Positions 56,161 to 64,000 of a stretch of DNA of 64,000 nt are shown in pieces (within the stretch, counting starts at the first letter, position 1; each line of letters opens with the position of its first letter). The stretch is from Paenibacillus illinoisensis NBRC 15959. Lineage in GTDB: Bacteria > Bacillota > Bacilli > Paenibacillales > Paenibacillaceae. Both the position numbers and the translations under genes were made by a program. The DNA lies in NCBI RefSeq assembly GCF_004000925.1, contig NZ_BIME01000004.1, positions 62,001-126,000 on the forward strand, read 5' to 3'. The notes under the pieces were generated by a model. That model made no database searches, was not told the origin of the DNA, and saw nothing but the letters and a program-made list of their open reading frames with translations.

Positions 56161-56838
56161 ATGGACTTTCTAAATTCGTTCTTTCGTTACCCCATTGATC
56201 AGCTTCCGTTTTTCCTGCTGACCATTCTGATTGCTTTCACTGTACATGAGTTTGCCCATGCGTACTTTGCCAATAAATTTGGGGATCCGACCGCCAAGCT
56301 GCTGGGTCGGGTCACCCTTAATCCAGTAGTGCATTTTGACTTGTTTGGTGTACTGCTGCTTGTCATTGCCGGGTTCGGTTGGGCGCGCCCTGTTCCGGTC
56401 AACCGTGCGAATTTTGACAAACCAAGATTAATGGGTGTCATTGTATCGTTCGCTGGACCGCTCAGTAATTTGCTGCTAGCTGTTGTCGGAACGATTATAT
56501 ACGCTTCGCTGGTTGGTTCTGGCGTCATGGGCGGGATTGAGAATGAACGGCTGTTCACGGCGATTTCCACGTTCTTTTACATGTTTAACCTGACGAACTT
56601 TTTCCTGTTTTTGTTTAACATGATCCCGCTACCACCTCTGGATGGATATCGAATTCTTGAAGATATTTTGCCACCGTCCATCAGTCGCAAGCTTCAAGGA
56701 GTGGAGCAATGGTCCATTTTCATCTTTCTACTAATTCTGATCATTCCTCCTTTGCAAAGAGTAACCATCCAACCTTTATACCAGTTGGCATATAACATGT
56801 ATGTGGATTTCTCGTATTTGATTTTGGGCTTCTTTTGA
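56161..56838 (+). CDS. Site-2 protease family (M50) membrane protein
   Basis: Intramembrane zinc metalloprotease homologue, 225 residues. The zinc motif is TVHEFAHAY near 29-37 within the first long hydrophobic segment, and the third ligand lies in NMIPLPPLDGYRI near 155. There are about five membrane spans and no PDZ domain, as in the YwhC subgroup. Substrates in this subgroup are unknown. Because the window encodes a membrane anti-sigma factor, a link is tempting but distance gives no support. It is 3 bp after prmA. Confidence 0.9.
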   Translation: MDFLNSFFRYPIDQLPFFLLTILIAFTVHEFAHAYFANKFGDPTAKLLGRVTLNPVVHFDLFGVLLLVIAGFGWARPVPVNRANFDKPRLMGVIVSFAGPLSNLLLAVVGTIIYASLVGSGVMGGIENERLFTAISTFFYMFNLTNFFLFLFNMIPLPPLDGYRILEDILPPSISRKLQGVEQWSIFIFLLILIIPPLQRVTIQPLYQLAYNMYVDFSYLILGFF

Positions 56839-56918
56839 TAAGGTTGGATTCAAGGTTTTTTGGACTGAAATGCTGGTCAGAAGGACATAAAAGTTGTATG
56901 ATCATCTGTGGCGATTGG

Positions 56919-56947
56919 ATTCACGCCTGCCGCACGGCAGGGTGAAT
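56919..56947 (+). other. Hairpin without T run before rsmE
   Basis: ATTCACGCCTGC pairs with GCAGGGTGAAT (one bulge) around CGCACG. The lack of a U tract argues against a Rho-independent terminator. Confidence 0.6.
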
Positions 56948-56983
56948 GCCAGTCATAACAGGAAAGAATAGGTGGATAAACCC

Positions 56984-57748
56984 ATGCAGCGTTATTTTGT
57001 ATCTGCAGAACAGCTTACAGAGCATTCTGTTATCATTCTGGGAGATGATGCGCGCCATATCGGTAAAGTGATGCGTGGCAAGCCTGGAGATAAACTGATT
57101 GTCAGTGATGGACAGAGTCGTGAGGCTTTAGTGGAGATTGAGAGTATCGAAGCTGGCCAGGTAACGGCAAATATCGTGGAATCTCTGAAAATGGACCATG
57201 AAGCCCGTATTCGCGTAACGGTGGCCCAGAGCTTGCCGAAGGGTGACAAGATGGAGACGGTTATTCAGAGGTGTACCGAAATCGGAGCGGTAGCCTTTGT
57301 ACCTTTCCTCTCGGAACGGACGATTGTCCAATATGATGCCAAGAAAGAAGGCAAACGGTTGGAGCGGTGGCGCAAAATTGCCAAGGAAGCCGCTGAACAA
57401 AGTCATCGGAATCGCATTCCATCCGTCGAGCAGCCACTTTCCTGGAAAGGGCTGCTGTCTTCTTTTGAGGGCTACAGTTTGGTATGTTATTGTTATGAAA
57501 AGGAGAACGGCAAGCAGCTGCGCGATGCGCTGAAGCCGTTTATTGAACAGCTCGCACCTGATGCGGCTGCAGACGTGTTGATTGTGGTTGGACCTGAAGG
57601 CGGGTTCTCCGAAAGAGAAACGCTGGAAGCTGATCAGGCAGGCGCGGTATCCGTTGGGCTGGGCAAGCGAATATTACGTGCCGAGACCGCAGGGATGGCA
57701 GCGCTGACTTGTGTTTTATATGAATCCGGAGAAATGGGGGGAATGTAA
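56984..57748 (+). CDS. rsmE: 16S rRNA m3U1498 methyltransferase
   Basis: SPOUT-class enzyme that methylates U1498 of 16S rRNA; 254 residues (YqeU in B. subtilis). An N-terminal PUA-like domain starts MQRYFVSAEQL. The knotted domain contains TVAQSLPKGDKME near 77, FLSERTIV near 107, VGPEGGFSERE near 206 and GLGKRILRAETA near 228. AGGTGG lies eight bases before the ATG at 56984; the GTG at 56972 is inside that site. mtaB follows after 2 bp. Confidence 0.96.
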   Translation: MQRYFVSAEQLTEHSVIILGDDARHIGKVMRGKPGDKLIVSDGQSREALVEIESIEAGQVTANIVESLKMDHEARIRVTVAQSLPKGDKMETVIQRCTEIGAVAFVPFLSERTIVQYDAKKEGKRLERWRKIAKEAAEQSHRNRIPSVEQPLSWKGLLSSFEGYSLVCYCYEKENGKQLRDALKPFIEQLAPDAAADVLIVVGPEGGFSERETLEADQAGAVSVGLGKRILRAETAGMAALTCVLYESGEMGGM

Positions 57749-57750
57749 TT

Positions 57751-59097
57751 ATGCCATCCGTGGCGTTTTACACCTTGGGCTGCAAAGTTAACTTTTATGA
57801 TACAGAGGCGATCTGGCAATTGTTCAAAAATGAAGGTTACGAACAAGTGGACTTCGATGAACAGACAGCAGATGTATATCTGATTAATACATGTACGGTA
57901 ACGAATACCGGGGACAAAAAGAGCCGTCAAATCATCCGTCGTGCCATTCGTCGCAACCCGGATGCGATTGTGGCAGTTACGGGCTGTTACGCCCAAACTT
58001 CGCCAGCAGAGATTCTCGACATTCCTGGAGTGGATCTCGTCATCGGAACGCAGGACCGGGATAAAATCTTACCTTATGTTCGCGAAATTCAGGAGTCCCG
58101 TCAGCCAGTCAATGCCGTACGGAACATTATGAAAACTCGTGTGTTTGAGGAGATGGATGTGCCGGACTTCGCGGATCGTACGCGTGCATTTCTGAAAATT
58201 CAGGACGGTTGCAACAACTTCTGCACGTTCTGCATCATTCCATGGTCACGCGGGCTCTCCCGCAGCCGGGAAGCAAACAGCATAGTTCAGCAAGCTCACC
58301 AGCTTGTACATGCCGGTTATAAGGAAATTGTGCTGACAGGCATTCACACCGGTGGATATGGTGACGATATGGAGAACTACGATCTGACTGATCTGCTGTG
58401 GGATCTGGATAAAGTGGAAGGCCTTGAACGGATTCGTATCAGTTCCATTGAAGCGAGCCAGATCGATGATCGGATGCTGGATGTCATTAAGCGTTCGGAC
58501 AAGCTGGTACGTCACTTCCATATCCCGCTGCAAGCGGGTGATGACACCGTATTGAAGCGGATGCGCCGCAAGTATACAACCGAAGAATTTTACAACAAAA
58601 TGCTTCGTATTCGTGAAGCGATGCCGGATGTTGCTATTACAACGGACGTTATCGTTGGTTTCCCGGGTGAGACAGACGAAATGTTCCGTAACGGCTATGA
58701 ATTGATGAAAAAAATCGGTTTCTCGGAGATGCACGTATTCCCGTACTCCAAACGTACAGGAACACCGGCTGCCCGAATGGAAGATCAGGTGGATGAAGAA
58801 GTCAAAAATGCCCGTGTGCATGAACTGATCGACCTGTCTGAACAAATGCAGCTGGCTTATGCACAGAAATTTGTAGGTCAGGTTCTGGATGTCATTCCGG
58901 AAGGTGAAGCCAAAGGCCGTGAAGGCAGCGGGAAATTGCATGGTTATAGCGATAACTACATTCAGCTCGTATTCGATGGCTCTACGGACATGATCGGTAA
59001 AGTGTGCCGCGTCAAAGTGACCGAAGCGGGTGTAAACGAAAGCCAGGCTACGCTGGTTCGTGTACTGGAAGATAATCTGAAGTCCGCAGCGATGTAA
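57751..59097 (+). CDS. mtaB: tRNA t6A37 methylthiotransferase MtaB
   Basis: Radical SAM enzyme converting t6A37 to ms2t6A37 in tRNA; 448 residues (YqeV in B. subtilis). The N-terminal UPF0004 domain has TLGCKVNFYDTE near 7 and NTCTVTN near 46, with a third Cys in VTGCYAQ. The radical SAM motif is QDGCNNFCTFCIIPWSRG near 151-168, and a TRAM domain ends the protein. It is 2 bp after rsmE. Confidence 0.96.
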   Translation: MPSVAFYTLGCKVNFYDTEAIWQLFKNEGYEQVDFDEQTADVYLINTCTVTNTGDKKSRQIIRRAIRRNPDAIVAVTGCYAQTSPAEILDIPGVDLVIGTQDRDKILPYVREIQESRQPVNAVRNIMKTRVFEEMDVPDFADRTRAFLKIQDGCNNFCTFCIIPWSRGLSRSREANSIVQQAHQLVHAGYKEIVLTGIHTGGYGDDMENYDLTDLLWDLDKVEGLERIRISSIEASQIDDRMLDVIKRSDKLVRHFHIPLQAGDDTVLKRMRRKYTTEEFYNKMLRIREAMPDVAITTDVIVGFPGETDEMFRNGYELMKKIGFSEMHVFPYSKRTGTPAARMEDQVDEEVKNARVHELIDLSEQMQLAYAQKFVGQVLDVIPEGEAKGREGSGKLHGYSDNYIQLVFDGSTDMIGKVCRVKVTEAGVNESQATLVRVLEDNLKSAAM

Positions 59098-59110
59098 TCG
59101 AGGCGTCAGT

Positions 59111-59169
59111 AAAACAAGGATTTCATTTCCTTGGGGAGCGTACCCGGGGAGATGAGGTCCTTGTTTTTC
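59111..59169 (+). terminator. Terminator of the prmA-mtaB operon
   Basis: AAACAAGGA pairs with TCCTTGTTT, with inner weaker pairing (TTTCAT with ATGAGG), ending in TTTTT. Confidence 0.75.
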
Positions 59170-59209
59170 AACTAAAGGCAAGACATATCTGTGAACGGGG
59201 GAAACCAGA

Positions 59210-59644
59210 ATGAACAAAAAGGAAATATCCGCAGGCGGTGTAGTCTATCGTAAAGGGGAAGACGGCAGTCTTCAAATTCAGCTTATTGTTGATCGTTATG
59301 GCAAAACAACACTTGCCAAAGGCAAGATGGAAGCAGGGGAAACGGTAGAGGAAACCGCCTTGCGCGAGATTTTGGAAGAGACAGGCATGGTCGGCCGAAT
59401 TGTGGAGCCTGTCGATATCATTGCCTACACATATCAGCACGTTGAATTTGGTCCGGTAGACAAGGAAGTTCACTATTATCTGGTTGAAGCAGAGAGCGGA
59501 AACCTGCAGCCGCAGATCGAAGAGATCAAGGGAGTCGATTGGTACGCACCAGAAGAGGCCTGGTCAAGACAGCAGCAGAACGGTTACGACAACAACGATA
59601 ACATTTTGCGCGTGGCACTGAACAAGCTGGGCATTAACGTATAG
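59210..59644 (+). CDS. Nudix hydrolase
   Basis: Hydrolase of nucleoside diphosphates linked to another group, 144 residues. The Nudix box runs from GKMEAGE (near 42) through REILEETGM (near 57), matching G-x5-E-x7-REUxEExGU. The N-terminus MNKKEISAGGVVYRKGEDG is typical of MutT/Ap4A-hydrolase-like members; the substrate cannot be assigned. GGGGG lies near the ATG. It stands alone between two terminators. Confidence 0.9.
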   Translation: MNKKEISAGGVVYRKGEDGSLQIQLIVDRYGKTTLAKGKMEAGETVEETALREILEETGMVGRIVEPVDIIAYTYQHVEFGPVDKEVHYYLVEAESGNLQPQIEEIKGVDWYAPEEAWSRQQQNGYDNNDNILRVALNKLGINV

Positions 59645-59660
59645 TGCTTTGCCGTAGGGC

Positions 59661-59698
59661 GATGCTTGGTTTTTTTCCAAGTAGAGGAGCCAAGCATC
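59661..59698. terminator. Hairpin at a convergent gene junction
   Basis: GATGCTTGG pairs with CCAAGCATC across a 20-base loop. It ends within the stop codon of the Na/Pi gene on the minus strand and lies 16 bp after the Nudix stop. The T run is in the loop, so termination strength is uncertain. Confidence 0.6.
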
Positions 59699-60698
59699 AT
59701 GCCGCGGGCGATTTCGCTGATGGAGCGGAGGCAGGTGGTTTTTTGTGCCAGATTGGCAGATAGCACAGGGGTAATGCAAGCAGTGAGCTGATGATGTTAA
59801 AAAGGGTCTGGGCATGCGCAATCTGTGCCCCGTAGTCCGCTGACAGCCAAGCTGAAGCTGCATGCAGCAACCCGATCAGCGGCATAAAAAGCAAGGCTCC
59901 CGCAATGTTCAATACAACATGGGAGGCTGCAACGAATTTGCCCGCAGACGCTCCGCCAGCAGCTGCAATGACAGCCGTGACACAAGTCCCGACATTGGAC
60001 CCGATCACGATGGCAATACCGATCTCCACAGGCAGCACTCCAGTAGCCGCCAGCGTAATCGCCATGCTGATGACAGCTGCGCTGCTATGAATGAGAGCTG
60101 TAAGGCAGGCACCAGCCAGAAACCCCCACCACAGGCTGTCAGCCGAGCGATCCAAAAACCACTGGAACACGCCCATGCTGCGCAGGGGGACGGCGATGGA
60201 TTGCATGACTTGAATGCCGGTCATCACCAAAGCAAAACCGGCAGCTGCAAGAAAGCTGTATTGTGAGTTAATTAGGAATCTTCGGGTGTGTTCGGGGGCT
60301 GCTTGATTGCGTTCACTAAGAACAACAAAGACAGCCCAACCTGTAAGAGAGATGACTAGCAAGGGCAGGGCAGCACGTCCAATCTGTAACCCAATCAACT
60401 CGGTTGTCAGACATGTACCGATGTTCGTGCCCAGAATAATGCCTAGTGTGCGACCATAGGTAATTAATCTTGCATTCGCGAGACCAATGGTGAGCACCGT
60501 AACGGCGGTACTGCTCTGTAGTATTGCCGTGGCTCCTGCACTGAAAGCCATGCCTTTCCATGGAGCCGAAGTAGCTCGGTTAAGCCACCCGGCCAGCATT
60601 GGCCCAGCCATTCGCTGCAAGGCCGTTTCCATCAGTTTCATTCCACCAAAAAAGATAATTAGCCCATATATGAGCGGCAGCACAACATCTCTGAACAT
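59697..60698 (-). CDS. Na/Pi cotransporter family protein
   Basis: Membrane protein of 333 residues with two PF02690-type repeats. The repeat motif appears as ATAILQSSTAVTVLTIGL near 56 and ALIHSSAAVISMAITLA near 210, each followed by GTNIGTC and GSNVGTC. This inverted QSS pair marks the sodium/phosphate symporter fold. It lacks the C-terminal PhoU-like domain of the longer YjbB-type proteins. Phosphate is the presumed cargo. The C-terminal tail is Ser/Ala/Pro/Lys-rich. Confidence 0.9.
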   Translation of the reverse strand: MFRDVVLPLIYGLIIFFGGMKLMETALQRMAGPMLAGWLNRATSAPWKGMAFSAGATAILQSSTAVTVLTIGLANARLITYGRTLGIILGTNIGTCLTTELIGLQIGRAALPLLVISLTGWAVFVVLSERNQAAPEHTRRFLINSQYSFLAAAGFALVMTGIQVMQSIAVPLRSMGVFQWFLDRSADSLWWGFLAGACLTALIHSSAAVISMAITLAATGVLPVEIGIAIVIGSNVGTCVTAVIAAAGGASAGKFVAASHVVLNIAGALLFMPLIGLLHAASAWLSADYGAQIAHAQTLFNIISSLLALPLCYLPIWHKKPPASAPSAKSPAA

Positions 60699-60785
60699 CT
60701 CGTTTCATCATTCCTTCCGTGCCTAGTCGTTATCTCATCTTATGAATAAGAGAGGACAACCATGACAGCCGGAGATCATTGGTGC

Positions 60786-60908
60786 GAACTGAATTGGATC
60801 AGAAGAAACGAAACGTTCGCGTTTATCCCTGGATTTCCCTTTGTAGAAAGGGAATCAGAAAAATCCAGGGATAACAGCGATCGGAGGGCCAATCCGTTCA
60901 AGTAGCGG
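60786..60908. repeat. Long palindromic repeat, copy 1
   Basis: Unit of about 120 bp whose core is TTATCCCTGGATTT paired with AAATCCAGGGATAA and an inner CCCTTT/AAAGGG stem. Outer arms GAAC...GAATTGG and CCAATCCGTTC extend the pairing. It is close to 90 percent identical by eye to copy 2, 221 bp downstream. Confidence 0.85.
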
Positions 60909-60988
60909 CAACATGTACTTTGCCATTTTCGTAATTTAGGATTGGGTTTTAACCTATTCACCTCACCATTCAAGAGATACGGTGATTC

Positions 60989-61144
60989 GTGCAAACGGAG
61001 CGGAGGGGACGGAATTGGATCAGAGGAAGCGAAGCGTTCGCGTTTATCCCTGGATTTTCCCTTTGTAAAAAGGGAATCAAAAAAAATCCAGGGATAACAG
61101 CGATCGGAAGACCAATCCGTCCCCGCAGCGGTCTCCATTTGCAC
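60989..61144. repeat. Long palindromic repeat, copy 2
   Basis: Same unit as copy 1 (GAATTGGATCAGAGGAAGCG to CCAATCCGTCC) with an additional outer stem, GTGCAAACGGAG with CTCCATTTGCAC. The whole 156-bp stretch can fold into one imperfect hairpin. It ends 48 bp before the methyltransferase start. Confidence 0.85.
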
Positions 61145-61191
61145 CAAACCTATCTTTTCAACTAACTAACTACAAAGGAAGTGGATTTACT

Positions 61192-62571
61192 TTGCCATCG
61201 GTTACACTGGAACGCAGTCGCAAAAAGCGGCTTGAACATGCACATCCATGGATATATAACAACGAAATAGCCTCTATTGACGGTAACCCCGAACCGGGAG
61301 ATCTGGTCAACGTATTGAATCATCAAGGTCGTTATCTGGCGACAGGATACTATAACCCGGCTTCACAGATTACTGTCAGAGTCGTTTCATATCAACCGCT
61401 AGAGTTTGAGCAGATGGACACCGCCTTTTTTGCCGCTCGCTTCAGCGACTGCCTGCGTCACCGGGAACGTTTTATCCAGGATGGAGAGGCGTATCGCCTC
61501 GTTTATGGAGAAGCTGATTTTCTGCCGGGTCTGATCGTGGACCGTTTTGGCAGTGTTCTCGTTGTACAGTTGCTTACCTTGGGAATGGATCATTGCCGTG
61601 AAGCCATCGTACAGGCTCTGATTGAAGTGATGCAGCCGGAAGGAATCTATGAGCGTAGTGATGTGCCGATTCGGGAGCTGGAAGGACTCGAGCAGACCAA
61701 AGGACCGCTGTACGGGGAGTGCCCACGTCATGTGACGGTAACCGAGAATGGCTTGCTTATTAAAGTGGATATCGTGGAAGGCCAGAAAACAGGCTATTTC
61801 TTCGACCAGCGCGAGAATCGGGCGGCAATTGAACCGCTTATGAAGGGCTGGGGCTATAAAAGCGGAATTACGTTGCAGGAAGTGGAACAAGAGGGAAGCC
61901 ACCAGCTGCTGCCTGTAAATAAAAGTGGTAAAGTGGTAACCTTCCCCTATTGGGATGGGGCTACTGTGCTGGAGTGCTTCTCGCACACGGGCAGCTTCAC
62001 GCTGAATGCTTGCAAATATGGAGCCAAAAAAGTCACATGCCTGGATATTTCAGAGCATGCTATTGAAAGTGCCCGCACCAATGTAGAATTGAATGGTTTT
62101 ACGGATCGGGTAGAATTTGTTGTCGCTGACGCCTTCCAGTATTTACGTGAACAGGTCAAGGGAGTAGAAGAGCGTTCCGTACGTGCGCGGGCTGCCGAAC
62201 AGAAAGTGGATACCTCCAAAGCGCTTGCAGCTGGCGGCGGGAAAACATTTGATGTGGTCATTCTTGACCCACCTGCCTTTGCCAAAACCAAATCAGCAGT
62301 CAAAGGCGCCTGCCGTGGATACAAGGATATTAACCTGCATGGCATGAAGCTTGTGAATGAAGGTGGGTATTTGGTCACAGCGAGCTGTTCGTATCATATG
62401 CGTCCCGATCTCTTCCTGGAAACGATTGCGGATGCTGCCGAAGATGCAGGCAAGGTACTGCGCCTGATTGAATGGAAAGCTGCCGGCAAGGATCACCCGC
62501 AAATTTTGGGTGTGGATGAAGGGCATTACTTGAAATTTGCCATTTTTGAAGTGCGCAGCAAAACAAACTGA
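61192..62571 (+). CDS. Class I SAM-dependent rRNA (cytosine-C5) methyltransferase, RlmI-like
   Basis: 459 residues: an N-terminal PUA domain (about 1-70, starting PSVTLERSRKKRLEHAHPWI), then an RlmI-type domain with GLIVDRFG near 113, TGYFFDQRENR near 200, motif I ECFSHTGSFTLNA near 261, and LDPPAFAKTK near 359. Compared with about 395 residues in RlmI/YwbD, it has inserts near 217-254 and 322-351. The start is TTG at 61192 with AAAGGAAG upstream. The likely target is 23S rRNA cytosine. Confidence 0.9.
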   Translation: MPSVTLERSRKKRLEHAHPWIYNNEIASIDGNPEPGDLVNVLNHQGRYLATGYYNPASQITVRVVSYQPLEFEQMDTAFFAARFSDCLRHRERFIQDGEAYRLVYGEADFLPGLIVDRFGSVLVVQLLTLGMDHCREAIVQALIEVMQPEGIYERSDVPIRELEGLEQTKGPLYGECPRHVTVTENGLLIKVDIVEGQKTGYFFDQRENRAAIEPLMKGWGYKSGITLQEVEQEGSHQLLPVNKSGKVVTFPYWDGATVLECFSHTGSFTLNACKYGAKKVTCLDISEHAIESARTNVELNGFTDRVEFVVADAFQYLREQVKGVEERSVRARAAEQKVDTSKALAAGGGKTFDVVILDPPAFAKTKSAVKGACRGYKDINLHGMKLVNEGGYLVTASCSYHMRPDLFLETIADAAEDAGKVLRLIEWKAAGKDHPQILGVDEGHYLKFAIFEVRSKTN

Positions 62572-62600
62572 TCTGTCATTTTGTTAAAAGTTGACGTTAA

Positions 62601-62640
62601 GAAACAAGTCCACGGTGTAATAAGCTGTGGGCTTGTTTCG
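62601..62640 (+). terminator. Terminator of the rRNA methyltransferase gene
   Basis: GAAACAAGTCCAC pairs with GTGGGCTTGTTTC (one G-U pair). The tail is CGTGTT, so strength on the plus strand rests on TTGTTT in the stem. Confidence 0.7.
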
Positions 62641-62756
62641 TGTTACAGGAAACCATCCTGTCTTTACCGGATTGTGGCAAACGTATGTTCCGAACCAGGT
62701 CAGATATGTTATACTGGGAATTAAAATCTTGTTCGTGATGGTTTGGAGGATTAGAC

Positions 62757-64000
62757 ATGTCTGTACGCTTTATTATTGGCCGGGCAGGCAGCGGCAAGAC
62801 GACGCTGATTACCCGGGAAATTACGTCTTTGCTTCAAAAGGAACCTCAAGGCAAACCACTTATATGGTTGGTTCCGGAACAAAGCTCGTTTCGCACCGAG
62901 CAGGCTCTGGTTTCTTCTGGCGCGATCAAAGGCACCATGCGTGCAGAAGTATTGGGTTTTCGCCGACTAGCCTATCGTATCATGCAGGAAGCGGGAGGGT
63001 CTGCGCGGATTCCAATCGGAGCCGAGGGGAAAAAGATGCTGCTTTATAAAGTACTACAGCGGCGCAAGGAAGAGTTGAAGCTTTTTGGCGCTTCGGGCAA
63101 TCAATTGGGCTTTATAGGGCATTTGAATGATTTGTACAGTGAGTTTAAGCGTTATGAACTAGATCCCGGCTTATTGGAAGAAGGTCTTTCTAATTGGAAT
63201 ACATCTTCTTCAGCGCCGATCCTGGGTGATAAGTTACATGATTTGCTTCTTATATATCGAGATTATGAACAGGAACTAACGGAACTCTACATCGATGATG
63301 AAGACACGCTGACAGAACTGAACGAACGTTTGGCAGAGAGTGAGCTTCTTCAGGATGCACAAATCTGGATTGACGGTTTTCAGGGCTTTACACCACAGGA
63401 AATGAGCGTAATTGGAAGACTGATGCTCCAGTCCTCTTCAGTAACCATTACGTTGACCCTGGACCGGCCATATGATCACGGGGCGCTGCCCAGCGAATTA
63501 GATCTGTTCCATCCAACAGCGAGTGCATATGCGCGTCTCAAAGGTATGGCAGATGATTTGGGAGTCTTGAGCGAAACGACAGTGCTGCAGCCGGCTGTTT
63601 TGCCAAGGTATGAGCACAGCCCTGGCTTGGCCCATCTGGAATCTGGTTTCGACCGAAGGGTTCGTTGGAAAAGTGATGGCCGCGATGCGGGCGTGAAGTT
63701 ATACGCAGCCGAAAATCGCAGGGCTGAGATGGAAGGTGCACTGCGGGAAATGCGCAGATTGGCCCAGGAGGAAGGCGTGCGTTATCGGGACATGGCCGTA
63801 CTCGTTCGTCAGCTCGAAGCCTATGCCGATATTGCCGAGCCACTCTTTAGGGACTATGACGTGCCCGTTTTCCTGGATCGCAGAAGAAGTGAGCTTCATC
63901 ATCCGCTCTCCGAATTTATTCGTTCTGCAATTGATGTCGTTCGTCGCCGCTGGCGTTACGAAGATGTATTTCGCTGTGTCAAAACGGATCTGCTGCTTCC
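62757..64000 (+). CDS. addB: ATP-dependent helicase/nuclease subunit B (AddB), 3' partial
   Basis: First 414 residues of the AddB subunit of the AddAB helicase-nuclease, which processes DNA double-strand ends for recombination. The N-terminus MSVRFIIGRAGSGKTTLI carries Walker A (GRAGSGKT), followed by LVPEQSSFRTEQAL near 41, WIDGFQGFTPQE near 204 and VFLDRRRSELHHPL near 369. The nuclease domain and iron-sulfur cysteines lie beyond the window. GGAGGA precedes the ATG at 62757. addA is expected next. A TATACT box (62710-62715) may be its -10. Confidence 0.97.
   Translation, partial: MSVRFIIGRAGSGKTTLITREITSLLQKEPQGKPLIWLVPEQSSFRTEQALVSSGAIKGTMRAEVLGFRRLAYRIMQEAGGSARIPIGAEGKKMLLYKVLQRRKEELKLFGASGNQLGFIGHLNDLYSEFKRYELDPGLLEEGLSNWNTSSSAPILGDKLHDLLLIYRDYEQELTELYIDDEDTLTELNERLAESELLQDAQIWIDGFQGFTPQEMSVIGRLMLQSSSVTITLTLDRPYDHGALPSELDLFHPTASAYARLKGMADDLGVLSETTVLQPAVLPRYEHSPGLAHLESGFDRRVRWKSDGRDAGVKLYAAENRRAEMEGALREMRRLAQEEGVRYRDMAVLVRQLEAYADIAEPLFRDYDVPVFLDRRRSELHHPLSEFIRSAIDVVRRRWRYEDVFRCVKTDLLL

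Larger units (their letters stand above)
60699..61191. other. 493-bp intergenic region holding two palindromic repeats
   Basis: The gap between the divergent Na/Pi and methyltransferase genes has no credible gene. It is filled mostly by two related palindromic repeat units, listed separately. A 123-residue minus-strand frame through both copies is an artefact of the repeats. Confidence 0.7.

Noticed and set aside
58246-59217. 323-residue frame antisense to mtaB
   Set aside because: Shadow of mtaB; no ribosome site and no protein-like motifs.
60866-60877. AGGGATAACAG in both repeat copies, matching the core of the I-SceI homing site
   Set aside because: Only 11 consecutive bases match and the rest of the site differs; no intron or homing endonuclease gene is seen. 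Treated as coincidence.
60776-61147. 123-residue minus-strand frame through the palindromic repeats
   Set aside because: Its repeated translation comes from the two DNA repeat units; no ribosome site was seen and the arms are better explained as DNA or RNA palindromes.

Overview
The window is chromosomal DNA of an endospore-forming, naturally competent-type Firmicute, most likely a Paenibacillus. The evidence is spore genes (spoVAC-AD-AE, gpr, spoIIP), a leucine T-box ahead of leuS, HrcA/CIRCE control of heat shock, strong AGGAGG ribosome sites, frequent GTG/TTG starts, and gene order close to the Bacillus subtilis yqeG-to-yqeV region with Paenibacillus-like insertions. I see no rRNA, tRNA, CRISPR array, transposase, prophage or toxin-antitoxin pair.

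Layout. (1) 1-5.0 kb: the end of an FtsX-type ABC permease, its ATPase, a TetR regulator with a palindromic operator, and an MFS exporter. (2) 5.1-9.8 kb, minus strand: an HD-domain phosphohydrolase, then a nitrite assimilation operon nirB-nirD-FNT channel, with a -10 box and an FNR-type site placed at -41.5. (3) 9.9-12.7 kb: a YdjM-like membrane protein, a small sporulation-looking operon (hypothetical protein plus a 39-residue membrane miniprotein behind a SigK-like promoter), and an M42 aminopeptidase. (4) 12.9-19.8 kb: a 27-residue miniprotein, spoVAC-AD-AE for dipicolinate transport, and a MoxR ATPase/DUF58/transglutaminase operon. (5) 19.8-26.1 kb: yqeG-yqeH-aroE-yhbY-nadD-yqeK-rsfS-cvfB-like-yqeM, tightly packed, for ribosome assembly, NAD and shikimate synthesis. 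(6) 26.2-35.3 kb: a small-molecule kinase, T-box-leuS, comER (reverse) and comEA-comEB-comEC for DNA uptake. (7) 35.4-40.1 kb, an insertion relative to B. subtilis: a secreted RCC1/stalk-domain protein, a reverse hypothetical gene, and an ECF sigma factor with a membrane anti-sigma factor. (8) 40.3-48.6 kb: holA, rpsT (reverse), gpr, spoIIP, yqxA, lepA, hemW and a short N-acetylglutamate-synthase-like acetyltransferase. (9) 48.8-53.8 kb: CIRCE-hrcA-grpE-dnaK-dnaJ. (10) 54.0-59.6 kb: a paralog/YfhD-like/paralog trio of unknown role, prmA, a site-2 protease homologue, rsmE, mtaB and a Nudix hydrolase. (11) 59.7-64 kb: a Na/Pi-cotransporter-like protein (reverse), a 490-bp gap with two copies of a long palindromic repeat, an RlmI-like rRNA methyltransferase with two insertions, and the start of addB.

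Most of the window is conserved housekeeping, spore and competence machinery. The observations least explained by known families are the trio between dnaJ and prmA, the palindromic repeat pair at 60.8-61.1 kb (its arms show one paired base change), the SigK-like miniprotein operon at 10.9-11.4 kb, and a perfect 19-bp inverted repeat sitting on the lepA promoter. Functional statements rest on motif reading and gene order only; no database search was run.
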